A DNA stretch of 64,000 bases from Streptomyces indicus (GCF_900100315.1 NZ_FNFF01000010.1:124001-188000), one strand, 5' to 3'; positions 51,422 through 60,950 are shown, numbered from the stretch's first letter. The notes: a model not told the origin generated them from the sequence alone. A program made the numbers and translations.

Positions 51422-53119
51422 TTACTGTCCGGACGCGCCACCCGTGCCGCCGTCCGTGCCGCCCAGGTCCTCGACCCAGGTCGAGACCGTGTCGTACCAG
51501 TGCCCGATCTGGCCGAAGAACGAGCGGCCCTGGCCGATCCAGTCCTGGAGCGGGCTCAGCTCCCAGATCAGCCAGGCACCCACCACGAGGATCAGGATCG
51601 TGAACAGGCAGCCCTTGAGGCAGCCGAGCCCGGGGATCCGCATCGGGTTGGCGCTGCGCTGCCGCGGCTCACGCGGCGGGCGCGGCTGCTGCGGGGGCGG
51701 CGCCGGCGGAGCGTAGCGCTGCGGCTGCTGCTGGGGCTGCGGCGCCGGGGCGTACCGCTGCGGCTGGCGCTGCGGGGCCGGTGCCTGCTGCGGATATCCG
51801 TAGCCCTGCGGAGCACCCTGCGGCGGGCGCTGCTGCGGCTGCTGGCCGCGCTGGACCTGGCGCTGCGGACGGCGCCGCAGCGGGTCCTGCGCGGGGTCGA
51901 GGTACTGGACCTGCGTCTGCTCGTTGCGGTCGCGGGCCGCGCGCATCTGGTTCTGCCACGGATGCGGGTCGTCGGGGCCCGCGCCCTGCGGGGCGCCCGG
52001 CGGCACCGGGGGCATCACCGCGGTCGGGTCCGCGGCGCCGCGGTTCGGCAGCACGGAGGTGGGGTCCGCGTCGGGGCCCGTGGGGCCGCCCGTGTGCGGC
52101 AGCACATTGGTCGCCGCGTTCGGATCGTTCTGCCCGTACGAGCCCGCGCCGTGCGGCAGCACCTGCGTCGGGTCGGCGGCTCCGGGGGTGGCCGGGACCG
52201 CCGCGGGCGCGGGGTCGGGGGCGAGCAGCGCGGCGACGCCCTCGGCGGCCGCGATCTGCGCGGAGTTGGCGTGCACGCCGATGCCCTCGGCGACCACGCG
52301 CAGCGCACGGCCCAGGTTCTCGGCGCTCGGCCGCTCCTCGGGCTTCTTGCGCAGACAGCGCTCGATGACGGTCCACAGCGGCTCGGGCACGGTGCTCGGG
52401 CGGCGCGGTTCCTCACCGAGGTGGCGGTGCAGGACCTCCAGGGCGCTGCCGCCGGAGAACGGCGGACGGCCCGTGACCAGCTCGTACAGCAGGATGCCCG
52501 CGCCGTAGATGTCCACGGCGGAGGTCTGCGGACGGCCCTCGGCGGACTCGGGCGCGACGTAGGCCGGCGTACCGACGAATTCGTGGGTGCGGGTCAGGCC
52601 CGGGGAGTCCGCGAGGCGCGCGATGCCGAAGTCCGTGAGCATCGGGGTCATGCCGCGCTCGTCGTCCCTGAGCAGCACGTTCGCCGGCTTGAGGTCGCGG
52701 TGCACCACGCCGTCGGCGTGGCTCGCCGCGAGCGCGTCGGCGATCTGGGCCGTGAGCAGGGCGGCGGCGACCGGGGTCATCGGACCGTTGTCCCGGATGT
52801 AGCGGTGCAGGTCCGGGCCGTCGATCAGGTCCATGACGAGCGCGAGGAGATCGCCCTCGACGACGAGGTCGCGGGTGCGCACGATGTTGGGGTGCGTCAG
52901 GCGCAGGAGCACGGAGCGCTCGCGCAGGAAGCGCATCACGACATCCGCGTCGTTGGCCAGCTCCTCCTTGAGGACCTTGATCGCGACGGTCTCGCCGGGC
53001 CGGCCCTGGACGGCCGCCTCCGCGCCCGCCGCCTCACGCTGGCGCGCACGCCAGACGGTGCCCGTGGCTCCGCGTCCGAGCGGCTCCTCGAGCAGGTACT
53101 TGCTGCCTACCGGCCGCAC
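51422..53119 (-). CDS. pkaA: Ser/Thr protein kinase PkaA
   Basis: 565 residues; GTG start 53119 (VRPVGSKYLLE) with AGGGAG 8-9 bases upstream. Kinase domain 1-280: GRGATGTVW, VAIKV, HRDLKPANVLL, DFGIARL and APES. There is an extra 14-residue insertion between the glycine loop and the catalytic lysine (RQREAAGAEAAVQG). A long Pro/Gln-rich linker with repeats (PQRYAPAPQ) precedes a TM (LKGCLFTILILVVGAWLIWEL) and a Ser/Gly-rich tail. By order and size PkaA. Longer than the published 543 residues as recalled. Confidence 0.9.
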   Translation of the reverse strand: MRPVGSKYLLEEPLGRGATGTVWRARQREAAGAEAAVQGRPGETVAIKVLKEELANDADVVMRFLRERSVLLRLTHPNIVRTRDLVVEGDLLALVMDLIDGPDLHRYIRDNGPMTPVAAALLTAQIADALAASHADGVVHRDLKPANVLLRDDERGMTPMLTDFGIARLADSPGLTRTHEFVGTPAYVAPESAEGRPQTSAVDIYGAGILLYELVTGRPPFSGGSALEVLHRHLGEEPRRPSTVPEPLWTVIERCLRKKPEERPSAENLGRALRVVAEGIGVHANSAQIAAAEGVAALLAPDPAPAAVPATPGAADPTQVLPHGAGSYGQNDPNAATNVLPHTGGPTGPDADPTSVLPNRGAADPTAVMPPVPPGAPQGAGPDDPHPWQNQMRAARDRNEQTQVQYLDPAQDPLRRRPQRQVQRGQQPQQRPPQGAPQGYGYPQQAPAPQRQPQRYAPAPQPQQQPQRYAPPAPPPQQPRPPREPRQRSANPMRIPGLGCLKGCLFTILILVVGAWLIWELSPLQDWIGQGRSFFGQIGHWYDTVSTWVEDLGGTDGGTGGASGQ

Positions 53120-53640
53120 GTCATGCGCTCCCTGTCGATCGTCGATCTCTGTTCCTGACGTTCCTTGTGTTCCGACCCACTGTAGTGCGGCCGAACGGGG
53201 CACTGATGTGCCCTCGGCCACCTGTTCCCGTACGTACGCGGCGGCTCTGTTCCGGGGGAAGACGCAGGCAGCCGGTGGTTGGTTGCCGGGGATGCCCCTG
53301 GTGATCTCCCGAGGTCACCCCTGGCGATCCGCCGAGGTCACCCCTGGTGGTCGCCGGGTACGCCTGCCCATCCTCCGGCCGGGCACACACCGGCGGCGGC
53401 CCGCACCGTCAATTACGCAGCGGCGAGGGCGATTTGGGTGGCAAATCGTGCCGGGGTGGGCGGGCCGAAGCAGAAAACCCGATCAATCAAGATCACTTAT
53501 GGGTGGCCGCCGGGCGTGTTGTCGGCGGCAGGTGCGAGGATGCCTCCGAGCACGGTGTCACGCCGTGCGCGGTGGGGGGTCGCGGACGGGTTCATCCGTC
53601 CCCCGCCGGGCACCCCGCGCAGAAGGGACCGCTGACGGCG
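53120..53640. other. 521-base divergent region between pkaA and the FHA gene
   Basis: No credible gene. It includes 23-base tandem repeats at 53295-53363 and lower-GC sequence around 53400-53520 that should hold both promoters. The FHA gene has an AGAAGGG site 12-13 bases before ATG 53641. Confidence 0.5.
53295..53363. repeat. 23-bp tandem repeats, about three copies
   Basis: Two copies of CCCCTGG(T/C)GATC..CCGAGGTCA (53295-53317, 53318-53340) and a third degenerate one (53341-53363). Unit length of about two helical turns would put protein sites on the same face. Confidence 0.7.
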
Positions 53641-56600
53641 ATGCAGATCCGGCTGACCGTCCTCGGGCCGCCCAGCGGCCGCACTCAGGCGGCGCATCGC
53701 GCCGTCGGAGCGGTCGACGTGCTGGTCACGGCGCCCGCGGGCACCGCACTCGCGGCGGTCGCCTCCGGCCTGGCCGCGGCCGCCGGCACCGAGGCCGCAT
53801 CGGCGGCCCATGTCGTGCTGTACGCGGGCCCGGACCGGCTCGACTCCAGGACCTGCGTGCTCGGCGAGCCCCCGCTGGTGGACGGCGCGGTGCTCGCGCT
53901 GCACTCCCCCGCCGACCCCGCGCCCACCGCGCAGGGCGCGGCCGCCCGGCTGCATGTGGTCGCGGGCCCGGACGCGGGCGGGGTGCATCTGCTGCACGGC
54001 GGCCGGATCACCATCGGTCGCTCCGCCGACGCCGACGTGCCGCTGGACGATCCGGACGTCTCCCGGCTGCACTGCGCGGTGACGCTGGCCGACGACGGCC
54101 GTGTCACGGTCACCGACCTCGGCTCCACCAACGGCACCGGTCTCGACGGCACCCCCGTCCACGACCGCCCCGTTCGCCTCACGCCGGGCGCACTGCTGCG
54201 CATCGGCGAGTCCACGCTGCGCCTGTCGACGACGGCCGACCCCGAGCCGCTGTCCACGGCCCCGGACGGCGAGGGCCACCTTCGGGTGACCACGGGCACG
54301 GCGGGCTCGGGCGCCGGCTCGGGTGCAGGTGCGGGCGTTCCAAGGGCTGCTTCTTCTGTACGGAGTGGGGAGGCCGTTTCCGTACGAGCCGGAGAGACCC
54401 CTCCCGTACGAGCCGGAGAGACCCCTCCCGTACGAGCCGGAGAGACCCCTCCCGTACGAGCCGGGGAGACCGCAGCCGTAGGGAACGGAGCGCAGGCCCG
54501 CGTCCCCGCGCAGGCCTCGCCCGAGCAGTCCGCACCCCCGCCGGCCCCCGCCGCCGGCACCCATCACGCCTACGGACAGGGCGACTTGGGCGCTCCCGCC
54601 GCGCACAGCTCCCCCGCCGGGCCTGCCTCCCCCGCCGGGCCCGGCCCGTCCGCCGAGCACGACCGCGCCGCCGAGCACACCCATGCCCCCGAGCCCGGCC
54701 AGGGCGACGCCGAGCAGCCCGGTGAGCACGGGCGCACGGGGACGCCCACCCGCGGCACCACGGTGCCGCGCCAGCTGCGCCGCCGCGGGATCGGCGCCTG
54801 GGCGCGGCGGCTCGCGGGCGGCCGCACCGAGCAGCCGCCCGAGCAGCAGGAGCCCGCGGTGCAGGCGCCGCCCGCCGAGCGCACCCCGGCCCCCGAGACC
54901 TGGCCCGACCCGGCCGCCCTGCTGCTCACCGCGCTCGGCCCGGGCCCGCGCCTGTGGGAGCGCGCCGCCGAGCACCCCGAGGCGCTCGCGGTGCGGCTCG
55001 GCACGGTGGACCGGCCGCTCGCCGACGACGGCGCCCTGCTGCCGGCCGTGCCGGTCACGGTCGGCCTGCGCGAGGCCGGCGGCCTCGGGCTCGCGGGACC
55101 GCGGGCGCGCCTTTCGGGGCTGGCGCGTTCCGTGCTCGCGCAGCTCGCCGCGCTGCACGCGCCCACCGAGCTGGAGATCGTGCTCCTGTCCACGGACCGT
55201 TCGCGCACGGTCGATGAGCGGGTCGCGGAGTGGTCCTGGCTCGGCTGGCTGCCGCATCTGCGGCCGGGCCGCGGCGAGGACTGCCGGCTGCTCGTCGCGT
55301 TCGACCGCGAGCAGGCGGCGGCCCGTACGGACGAGCTGATCCGCCGTATCGACGAACGCCTCGACGACACGGACGCCACAGGCCGCCCGGCCGGTCCGCG
55401 CACCCTGCTCGTGGTGGACGGCGACCCGGGCCCGGCGGCGCTGCGGGCCGCGACGGTGCGGCTCGCCGAGGAGGGACCGCAGGCCGGGATCCATGTCCTG
55501 TGCCTGGCCGAGACCCCGGCCGCCTCCCCGTCCTCCCCGGTCGCGGACACCTACGAGGCGGCGTGCACGGCCGTCCCGGCGTTCCGCTCCTGCGGCGCGG
55601 TGGCGCTGCTCAGCGGTGATGTGGCCACCGCGCTGCGGCTGCTGCGCACCGCGCGCGGGCAGCTCGCCGGGCACGGGACGGTCGCGTCGGTGGACGCGGT
55701 GTCCCTGGCGTGGGCCGAGCGTTTCGCGCGGGCGCTCGCGCCGCTGCGCACGGCGGAGACCGGACCGCAGGCGGCCCGGCTCTCCTCGCCGCTGCCCCAA
55801 GCCGCCCGGCTGCTCGACGAGTTGGGCCTCGCGCGGGCCACCCCGGCCTCGCTGCTCGCCCGCTGGGCGGCGGCCGCCGACGACCACGAGTCGCCCGGCG
55901 GGCGCGCGTGGACCGTGCTCGGGGCCGGTCCCCGCGGTCCGGTCTGCGTGGATCTGGTGGCCCAGGGCCCGCATGTCATGGTCGAGGGCCCACCGGGCAG
56001 CGGCCGCACCGAGCTGCTCCGTTCGCTGGCCGCCTCGCTCGCCTCGGCCGAGCGCCCCGACCGGCTCGGGCTCGTGCTCGTGGACGGCGCGGGCGCGGAG
56101 CGCGGCAGCGCGGGCGGCGGTCTGCGGCCCGCGACGGACCTGCCGCATGTCACCACGCACCTGACCGCCAACGACCCCGTACGGATGCGGGAGTTCGCCC
56201 AGTCCCTGACGGCCGAGCTGAAGCGCCGCAGCGAACTGCTCGGCCGCGCGGGCTTCGCCGAGTGGCACACGGGGCGGGCGGTCGCGAGCCGCATGGTCGC
56301 CCAGCGCTCGGGTGCCGGACGCGGCGAAGGCCCGGGGCGCGGCGAAAGCTCCGGGCTCGGCGCCGCGCGCACCGACCGGACGGGGCGTCCTGTCACCGGG
56401 ACCGAGGGCGCGGCTCCCGCGGAGAGTGCGGCGGACCTGGACGCGCCGCCGAGCGCGACCCTCAAGTTGCGTACGGGCGGCAGGAGTTCGGCCGGTGACA
56501 GCGATACGGCGCTGACGCAGGAGACCGCCCTGCCGCGCCTCGTCGTGGTCGTGGACGATCTCGACGCCCTGGTCGCCCCGGCCCTCGGCGCCCCCGGGCG

Positions 56601-57039
56601 CCCCTCGGCGGGCTCGGTGGTCCGCGCGCTCGAAGCGGTCGTGCGCGAGGGCGAGCGGCTCGGCGTGCACCTGATCGCCGCGAGCGGCCGCCCCGAGCGC
56701 ACGGCGGACTCGCTGCCGGCGCGGGCCGCCGCCGTGCGGATCATCCTGGCCGCACCCTCGGCCGCCCCCGAGGACCCGGCGCCCGGCCGCGGCCGGCTGC
56801 TCCTGGCGGACGGCCAGGTGGTCCCGTTCCAGGCGGGCCGGGTCACGGGCCGCATCCCGCGTACGGCGACGCTGCGGCCGACGGCCGTGGTCCTGGAGTG
56901 GGAGCGCATGGGCGACCCCCCGGACCGGCGTCCCGTCCGCGAACTGGGCAACGGGCCCACGGACTTGGCCCTGCTCGCCAGCGCGTTGGAGCGGGCGGCG
57001 CGGTCGGTGGCGGCGCGCGAGGTTCCTTCACTCCTGTGA
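53641..57039 (+). CDS. FHA-domain protein with FtsK/SpoIIIE/EccC-like ATPase region
   Basis: 1132 residues. FHA domain at 103-197 (GRITIGRS, SRLHC, GSTNG) binds phosphothreonine. Residues 245-280 contain four VRAGETPP repeats. A disordered Pro/Ala/Glu linker (290-400), a basic stretch (RQLRRRGIGAWARRLAGG) and then an FtsK-like region from about 430: the P-loop reads GPPGSGRTELL (Lys replaced by Arg 789), the Walker B-like VVVVDDLDALVAP and an EccC-like end (APGRGRLLLADGQVVPFQAG). No TM or WXG100 genes are near. It may be a phospho-dependent, possibly catalytically inactive, relative. Confidence 0.8.
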   Translation: MQIRLTVLGPPSGRTQAAHRAVGAVDVLVTAPAGTALAAVASGLAAAAGTEAASAAHVVLYAGPDRLDSRTCVLGEPPLVDGAVLALHSPADPAPTAQGAAARLHVVAGPDAGGVHLLHGGRITIGRSADADVPLDDPDVSRLHCAVTLADDGRVTVTDLGSTNGTGLDGTPVHDRPVRLTPGALLRIGESTLRLSTTADPEPLSTAPDGEGHLRVTTGTAGSGAGSGAGAGVPRAASSVRSGEAVSVRAGETPPVRAGETPPVRAGETPPVRAGETAAVGNGAQARVPAQASPEQSAPPPAPAAGTHHAYGQGDLGAPAAHSSPAGPASPAGPGPSAEHDRAAEHTHAPEPGQGDAEQPGEHGRTGTPTRGTTVPRQLRRRGIGAWARRLAGGRTEQPPEQQEPAVQAPPAERTPAPETWPDPAALLLTALGPGPRLWERAAEHPEALAVRLGTVDRPLADDGALLPAVPVTVGLREAGGLGLAGPRARLSGLARSVLAQLAALHAPTELEIVLLSTDRSRTVDERVAEWSWLGWLPHLRPGRGEDCRLLVAFDREQAAARTDELIRRIDERLDDTDATGRPAGPRTLLVVDGDPGPAALRAATVRLAEEGPQAGIHVLCLAETPAASPSSPVADTYEAACTAVPAFRSCGAVALLSGDVATALRLLRTARGQLAGHGTVASVDAVSLAWAERFARALAPLRTAETGPQAARLSSPLPQAARLLDELGLARATPASLLARWAAAADDHESPGGRAWTVLGAGPRGPVCVDLVAQGPHVMVEGPPGSGRTELLRSLAASLASAERPDRLGLVLVDGAGAERGSAGGGLRPATDLPHVTTHLTANDPVRMREFAQSLTAELKRRSELLGRAGFAEWHTGRAVASRMVAQRSGAGRGEGPGRGESSGLGAARTDRTGRPVTGTEGAAPAESAADLDAPPSATLKLRTGGRSSAGDSDTALTQETALPRLVVVVDDLDALVAPALGAPGRPSAGSVVRALEAVVREGERLGVHLIAASGRPERTADSLPARAAAVRIILAAPSAAPEDPAPGRGRLLLADGQVVPFQAGRVTGRIPRTATLRPTAVVLEWERMGDPPDRRPVRELGNGPTDLALLASALERAARSVAAREVPSLL
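54381..54476. repeat. 24-bp in-frame tandem repeat (four units)
   Basis: Units start at 54381, 54405, 54429 and 54453. The first three are identical (CGTACGAGCCGGAGAGACCC..), the last has changes. They code for VRAGETPP. Eight-residue spacing with Thr in a TP context could present phosphosites. Confidence 0.9.
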
Positions 57040-57240
57040 GGGCGGGCGGCCGGTCCGGGCGGGCGTGGATGCGTATCCGAGGCCGCCCGGGCAGGTCGGC
57101 CTGCTCCCCTTTGTCCTGACATCCCGTCACGACCCCATCACGATCCCCCACTTGACACCGCAGGCGCTCTTGCCGCCCCCCACCCCGGGGCGTAGACCAG
57201 ACCGCACGGGACAGCGGAACAGAAGAGAGACGGGGCAGTG

Positions 57241-58602
57241 ATGCGCACAACTCTTCGGACACGCAGGGCCGCGATCGCGATGGCCGCGGTGGGCGCGCTG
57301 GCGCTCAGCGGCTGCGGCGGGGATGACGGCGGCTCTGAGGACAAGCCTGGCGAGGGCAAGGACACCAAAGCCGCGCAGACAGTGGAGCTTCCCAAGCTCG
57401 ACGGCGAGACCTTGGAGATCTCCGGCGTGTGGTCCGGACCCGAGGAGGAGAACTTCCGCAAGGTGCTCGACGAGTTCGAGAAGCGCACCGGCGCCACGGT
57501 CAACTACCTGTCGACCGGCGACAACACCGCGACCGTGCTCGGCACGAGGATCGAGGGCGGCAAGCCGCCGAACGTCTCCTTCCTGCCGCAGGTCGGCGTG
57601 CTCCACCAGTTCGCCGAGCGCGGCTGGGTCAAGCCGCTCGGCGCCGAGGCCCAGGCGCAGCTGGACAAGAACTTCGGAGACGGCTGGAAGGAGCTCGGGG
57701 CGTACGAGGGCAAGCAGTACGGCGTCTACGCGAAGGCCGCCAACAAGTCCCTGGTCTGGTACAACACCGAGGGCTTCGAGGCCGCCGGCATCACCGACCC
57801 GCCCACCGACTGGAAGGGCTTCGTGGAGACGGCCCAGACGCTGTCCGACGCGGGCTGGCCGGCCGTCTCGATCGGCGGCCAGGACGGCTGGACCCTCACC
57901 GACTGGTTCGAGAACGTCTATCTGTCCCAGGCAGGGCCCGAGAAGTACGACCAGCTGGCCAAGCACGAGATCAAGTGGACCGACCCGTCCGTGAAGCAGG
58001 CCCTGACCACGCTGGCCGAGCTGTGGGGCAAGGACGACCTGATCCAGGGCGGCGCGTCCGGGGCGCTGCGCACCGAGTTCCCGAAGTCCGTGACGAACAC
58101 GTTCAGCGGTGACTCCCCGGCGGCGATGGTCTTCGAGGGCGACTTCGTCGCGGCGAACATCAACGCCGACACGGACGCGAAGCTCGGCGAGGACGCGAAC
58201 GTCTTCAAGTTCCCTGCCGTGGGCGCCGATTCGCCGGTCGTCAGCGCGGGCGACGTGGCCACCGTCCTGAAGGACGGCAAGGGCTCGCAGGCCCTGATCA
58301 CCTGGCTGGCCTCGAAGGACGCGGCCGAGATCTGGGTCGCCCAGGGCGGAGTGCTCTCGCCCAACAAGTCCGTGGACATGGCCAAGTACAAGGACGAGAT
58401 CACCCGCGGGATCGCGCAGGCGCTGCTCGACGCCGGTGACGACTTCCGCTTCGACATGTCCGACCAGGCGCCGGCGGCCTTCGGCGGCACGAAGGGCCAG
58501 GGCCTGTGGAAAGGGCTCCAGGACTTCCTGAAGAACCCCGACGACGTCGAGGGGTTGCAGCAGCAGCTGGAGAGCGCGGCGGCCAAGGCCTACAAGGGCT
58601 GA
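57241..58602 (+). CDS. ABC sugar transporter substrate-binding lipoprotein
   Basis: 453 residues. Lipoprotein signal with lipobox LALSGC (C near residue 24) and a Gly/Asp/Glu-rich linker. Family 1 extracellular solute-binding domain (LEISGVWSGPEEENFRKVLDEFEKRTG, FGDGWKELGAYEGKQYGVYAK). GTG 57238 directly before the ATG is an alternative start. First gene of an import operon with the two permeases; no ATPase gene follows, so a shared MsiK-type ATPase is likely. Substrate probably an oligosaccharide; unknown. Confidence 0.92.
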   Translation: MRTTLRTRRAAIAMAAVGALALSGCGGDDGGSEDKPGEGKDTKAAQTVELPKLDGETLEISGVWSGPEEENFRKVLDEFEKRTGATVNYLSTGDNTATVLGTRIEGGKPPNVSFLPQVGVLHQFAERGWVKPLGAEAQAQLDKNFGDGWKELGAYEGKQYGVYAKAANKSLVWYNTEGFEAAGITDPPTDWKGFVETAQTLSDAGWPAVSIGGQDGWTLTDWFENVYLSQAGPEKYDQLAKHEIKWTDPSVKQALTTLAELWGKDDLIQGGASGALRTEFPKSVTNTFSGDSPAAMVFEGDFVAANINADTDAKLGEDANVFKFPAVGADSPVVSAGDVATVLKDGKGSQALITWLASKDAAEIWVAQGGVLSPNKSVDMAKYKDEITRGIAQALLDAGDDFRFDMSDQAPAAFGGTKGQGLWKGLQDFLKNPDDVEGLQQQLESAAAKAYKG

Positions 58603-58611
58603 CGGCTTCCG

Positions 58612-59970
58612 ATGTCGACCCCTGCTGTGAGCGCGGGGGCCGCCGGCGCTGCCGGCGCGCCCCCCGCGAAGCCGCGCAAGAGCGTCCTGGGCACCAGGCC
58701 CTGGGTGGTGGTGCTCTTCCTGCTGCCCGCCCTGGTGATGCTCGGGGCGCTCGTGGTCTACCCCATCGGGTACTCGGTCTGGCGCAGTCTGTACGACGAG
58801 ACCGGTGACGGATTCGTCGGGCTCGGCAACTACGGCGACCTGTTCTCCGACGACGCCACCTTCACCGCCCTGAAGAACACCGCGATCTGGGTGGCGGTGG
58901 CTCCGGCCCTGGTCACCGGGCTCGGCCTGATCTTCGCCGTGCTGACCGAACGGGTGCGCTGGCAGACCGCGTTCAAGTTGATCATCTTCATGCCGATGGC
59001 CATCTCGATGCTGGCCGCGGGCATCATCTTCCGTCTCGTGTACGAGGCGGACCCCGACCAGGGCGTGGCGAACGCCGTGGTGGTGGGCGTGCACGACACC
59101 TTCGCCGACTCCACCGGCTACCCCAAGGCCAACGCCCCCGCCTGGTCGGATCTGGAGGGCCCGCGCGCCAAGGGCCCGTACACCACCAAGTCCACGGTGT
59201 CCGCGGGCGATCCGGTGTTCCTGCCGCTGGTCGGCATCCCTCCGGACAAGGTGCCCGGCGACCCGGGCCCGGCGAAGGCCGCCGAGGCCTCCGGCGACGA
59301 AGTGACCGGCACGGTCTGGCTGGACTTCCAGCGCGGCGGCGGCGGTGAGAAGGGCGCCGTCGACGGCGAGGAGCGGGCGCTGCCGGGGATGAAGGTCGAG
59401 GCGGTCAAGGACGGCAAGGTGGTGGCGTCGGCCACGGCCGGCGACGACGGCACCTTCACCCTGCCCAAGGAGGCGGACGGCGCCCAACTGAGGCTGCCCG
59501 CCTCGAACTTCGGGGCGCCCTACAACGGCCTGGACTGGCTCGGCCCGAGCCTGATCACCCCGGCGGTGATCGGCGCGTACGCCTGGATGTGGGCGGGCTT
59601 CGCGATGGTGCTCATCGCGGCCGGTCTGGCGGGCGTGGACCGCAACCTCCTGGAGGCGGCGCGGGTGGACGGGGCCAACGAGTGGCAGGTGTTCCGAAAA
59701 GTCACGGTGCCGCTGCTCGCCCCGGTCCTGGTGGTCGTGTTCGTCACCTTGATGATCAACGTGATGAAGATCTTCGACCTGGTCTACGTCATCGCGCCCG
59801 AACCGGTGCAGGACGACGGCAACGTCCTCGCCCTCCAGCTGTACCTGGTGGCCTTCGGGCCGCGGGCGGACTACGGGCTCGGCAGCGCCATCGCGATCAT
59901 CCTGTTCATCCTGGTCCTGCCGGTGATGATCATCAACATCCGGCGCCTGCGGAAGGAGGGCCGACGGTGA
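58612..59970 (+). CDS. ABC sugar permease with an inserted extracytoplasmic domain
   Basis: 452 residues (usual 290-330). Six TM helices and the EAA loop (EAARVDGANEWQVFRKVTVPLL). Between the third and fourth TM, residues about 155-308 form an extra domain: a Pro/Gly-rich stretch, then a beta-sandwich-like ALPGMKVEAVKDGKVVASATAGDDGTFTLPKEADGAQLRL similar to carboxypeptidase-regulatory or SdrD-B-like repeats. Gene is 9 bases after the lipoprotein gene. ATG 58612; stop overlaps the next GTG. Confidence 0.9.
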   Translation: MSTPAVSAGAAGAAGAPPAKPRKSVLGTRPWVVVLFLLPALVMLGALVVYPIGYSVWRSLYDETGDGFVGLGNYGDLFSDDATFTALKNTAIWVAVAPALVTGLGLIFAVLTERVRWQTAFKLIIFMPMAISMLAAGIIFRLVYEADPDQGVANAVVVGVHDTFADSTGYPKANAPAWSDLEGPRAKGPYTTKSTVSAGDPVFLPLVGIPPDKVPGDPGPAKAAEASGDEVTGTVWLDFQRGGGGEKGAVDGEERALPGMKVEAVKDGKVVASATAGDDGTFTLPKEADGAQLRLPASNFGAPYNGLDWLGPSLITPAVIGAYAWMWAGFAMVLIAAGLAGVDRNLLEAARVDGANEWQVFRKVTVPLLAPVLVVVFVTLMINVMKIFDLVYVIAPEPVQDDGNVLALQLYLVAFGPRADYGLGSAIAIILFILVLPVMIINIRRLRKEGRR

Positions 59971-60929
59971 GCGAGTCATCGGCGGCATCCGAGTTCTCCG
60001 GACCCGCACCGACCCAGCCGACCGAACCGGCCGCTCCGGCGGCCACCGCACAGCAGGCCGAGTCTTCCGGTCCGCCGCGACGTTCGCTGGCCGCGCGGAT
60101 CGCCAACCGGTCGGCGGGCGGCGTACTGCGCGTGTTCCTGATCCTGATGGCGCTGCTCTGGCTCACCCCGACGGTGGGCCTGCTCGCCTCCTCGTTCCGC
60201 GATCCCGCGGAGATGACCGAGTCGGGCTGGTGGACGGTGTTCACCAAGCCGGCGCAGCTCACCACCGAGGCGTACTCCGATCTGCTCGGCAAGGACGCGA
60301 TCACCGACGCGCTGCTCAACAGCGTCTGGATCACGGTGCCGTCCACGCTGCTCGTCGTGGTCATCGGCGCGATGGCCGGATACGCCTTCGCCTGGATGGA
60401 CTTCAAGGGCCGCGACTGGTGGTTCGTGGCCGTGGTGAGCCTGCTCGTGGTCCCCATCCAGATCGCCCTGATCCCGCTCGCGCGGCTCTTCGGCGACATC
60501 GGGGTGTTCGGCACGATCGCCGGTCCGATCCTGTTCCACGTGGGCTTCGGTCTGCCGTTCGCGGTGTTCCTGCTGCGGAACTTCTTCGCGGAGATCCCGC
60601 GGGAGCTCCTGGAGGCCGCGCGGCTCGACGGGGCCGGCGAGGTGCGGCTGTTCTTCACGGTGGTGATGCCGCTCGCGGCGCCCGCGCTCGCCTCGCTGGC
60701 CATCTTCCAGTTCCTGTGGGTCTGGAACGACCTCCTGGTGGCGCTGATCTTCACCAACACCGAGTCGCAGCCCCTGACCGTCGCCCTGATCCGCCAGACC
60801 AGGGCGTTCAGCCAGAACATCGAGACGCTCGCGCCGGGCGCGTTCCTGTCCCTCGCGATTCCGCTGGCCGTGTTCTTCGCGTTCCAGCGGCAGTTCGTCT
60901 CCGGCGTCATGGCGGGAGCCGTCAAGTAA
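59967..60929 (+). CDS. ABC sugar permease, second subunit
   Basis: 320 residues; GTG 59967 overlaps the TGA of the first permease (GTGA), with GGAAGGAGGG just before. A 40-residue Ala/Pro-rich cytosolic leader, then six TM helices and EAA loop (LEAARLDGAGEVRLFFTVVMPLAAP). MalG-like. Forms a heterodimer with the first permease. Confidence 0.93.
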   Translation: MSESSAASEFSGPAPTQPTEPAAPAATAQQAESSGPPRRSLAARIANRSAGGVLRVFLILMALLWLTPTVGLLASSFRDPAEMTESGWWTVFTKPAQLTTEAYSDLLGKDAITDALLNSVWITVPSTLLVVVIGAMAGYAFAWMDFKGRDWWFVAVVSLLVVPIQIALIPLARLFGDIGVFGTIAGPILFHVGFGLPFAVFLLRNFFAEIPRELLEAARLDGAGEVRLFFTVVMPLAAPALASLAIFQFLWVWNDLLVALIFTNTESQPLTVALIRQTRAFSQNIETLAPGAFLSLAIPLAVFFAFQRQFVSGVMAGAVK

Positions 60930-60950
60930 ACGCCGGGACAACGATGTTGG

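Noticed and set aside
53497..56670. A very long minus-strand open frame (over 1000 codons) opposite the FHA gene
   Set aside because: It is arginine/glycine-rich with no motifs and mirrors the third-position GC of the real gene on the plus strand.
53641..57039. Type VII secretion locus
   Set aside because: The FtsK-like part resembles EccC, but no WXG100, EccB/D/E or mycosin genes are nearby and the P-loop is altered.
57126..57150. TCACGAYCCC direct repeats before the ABC operon as an operator
   Set aside because: Only two short copies with no symmetry; too weak to list.
57127..60051. A ~970-codon minus-strand open frame across the ABC operon
   Set aside because: The plus strand shows lipobox, permease EAA loops and ribosome sites; the minus frame has only low-complexity His/Arg/Gly.
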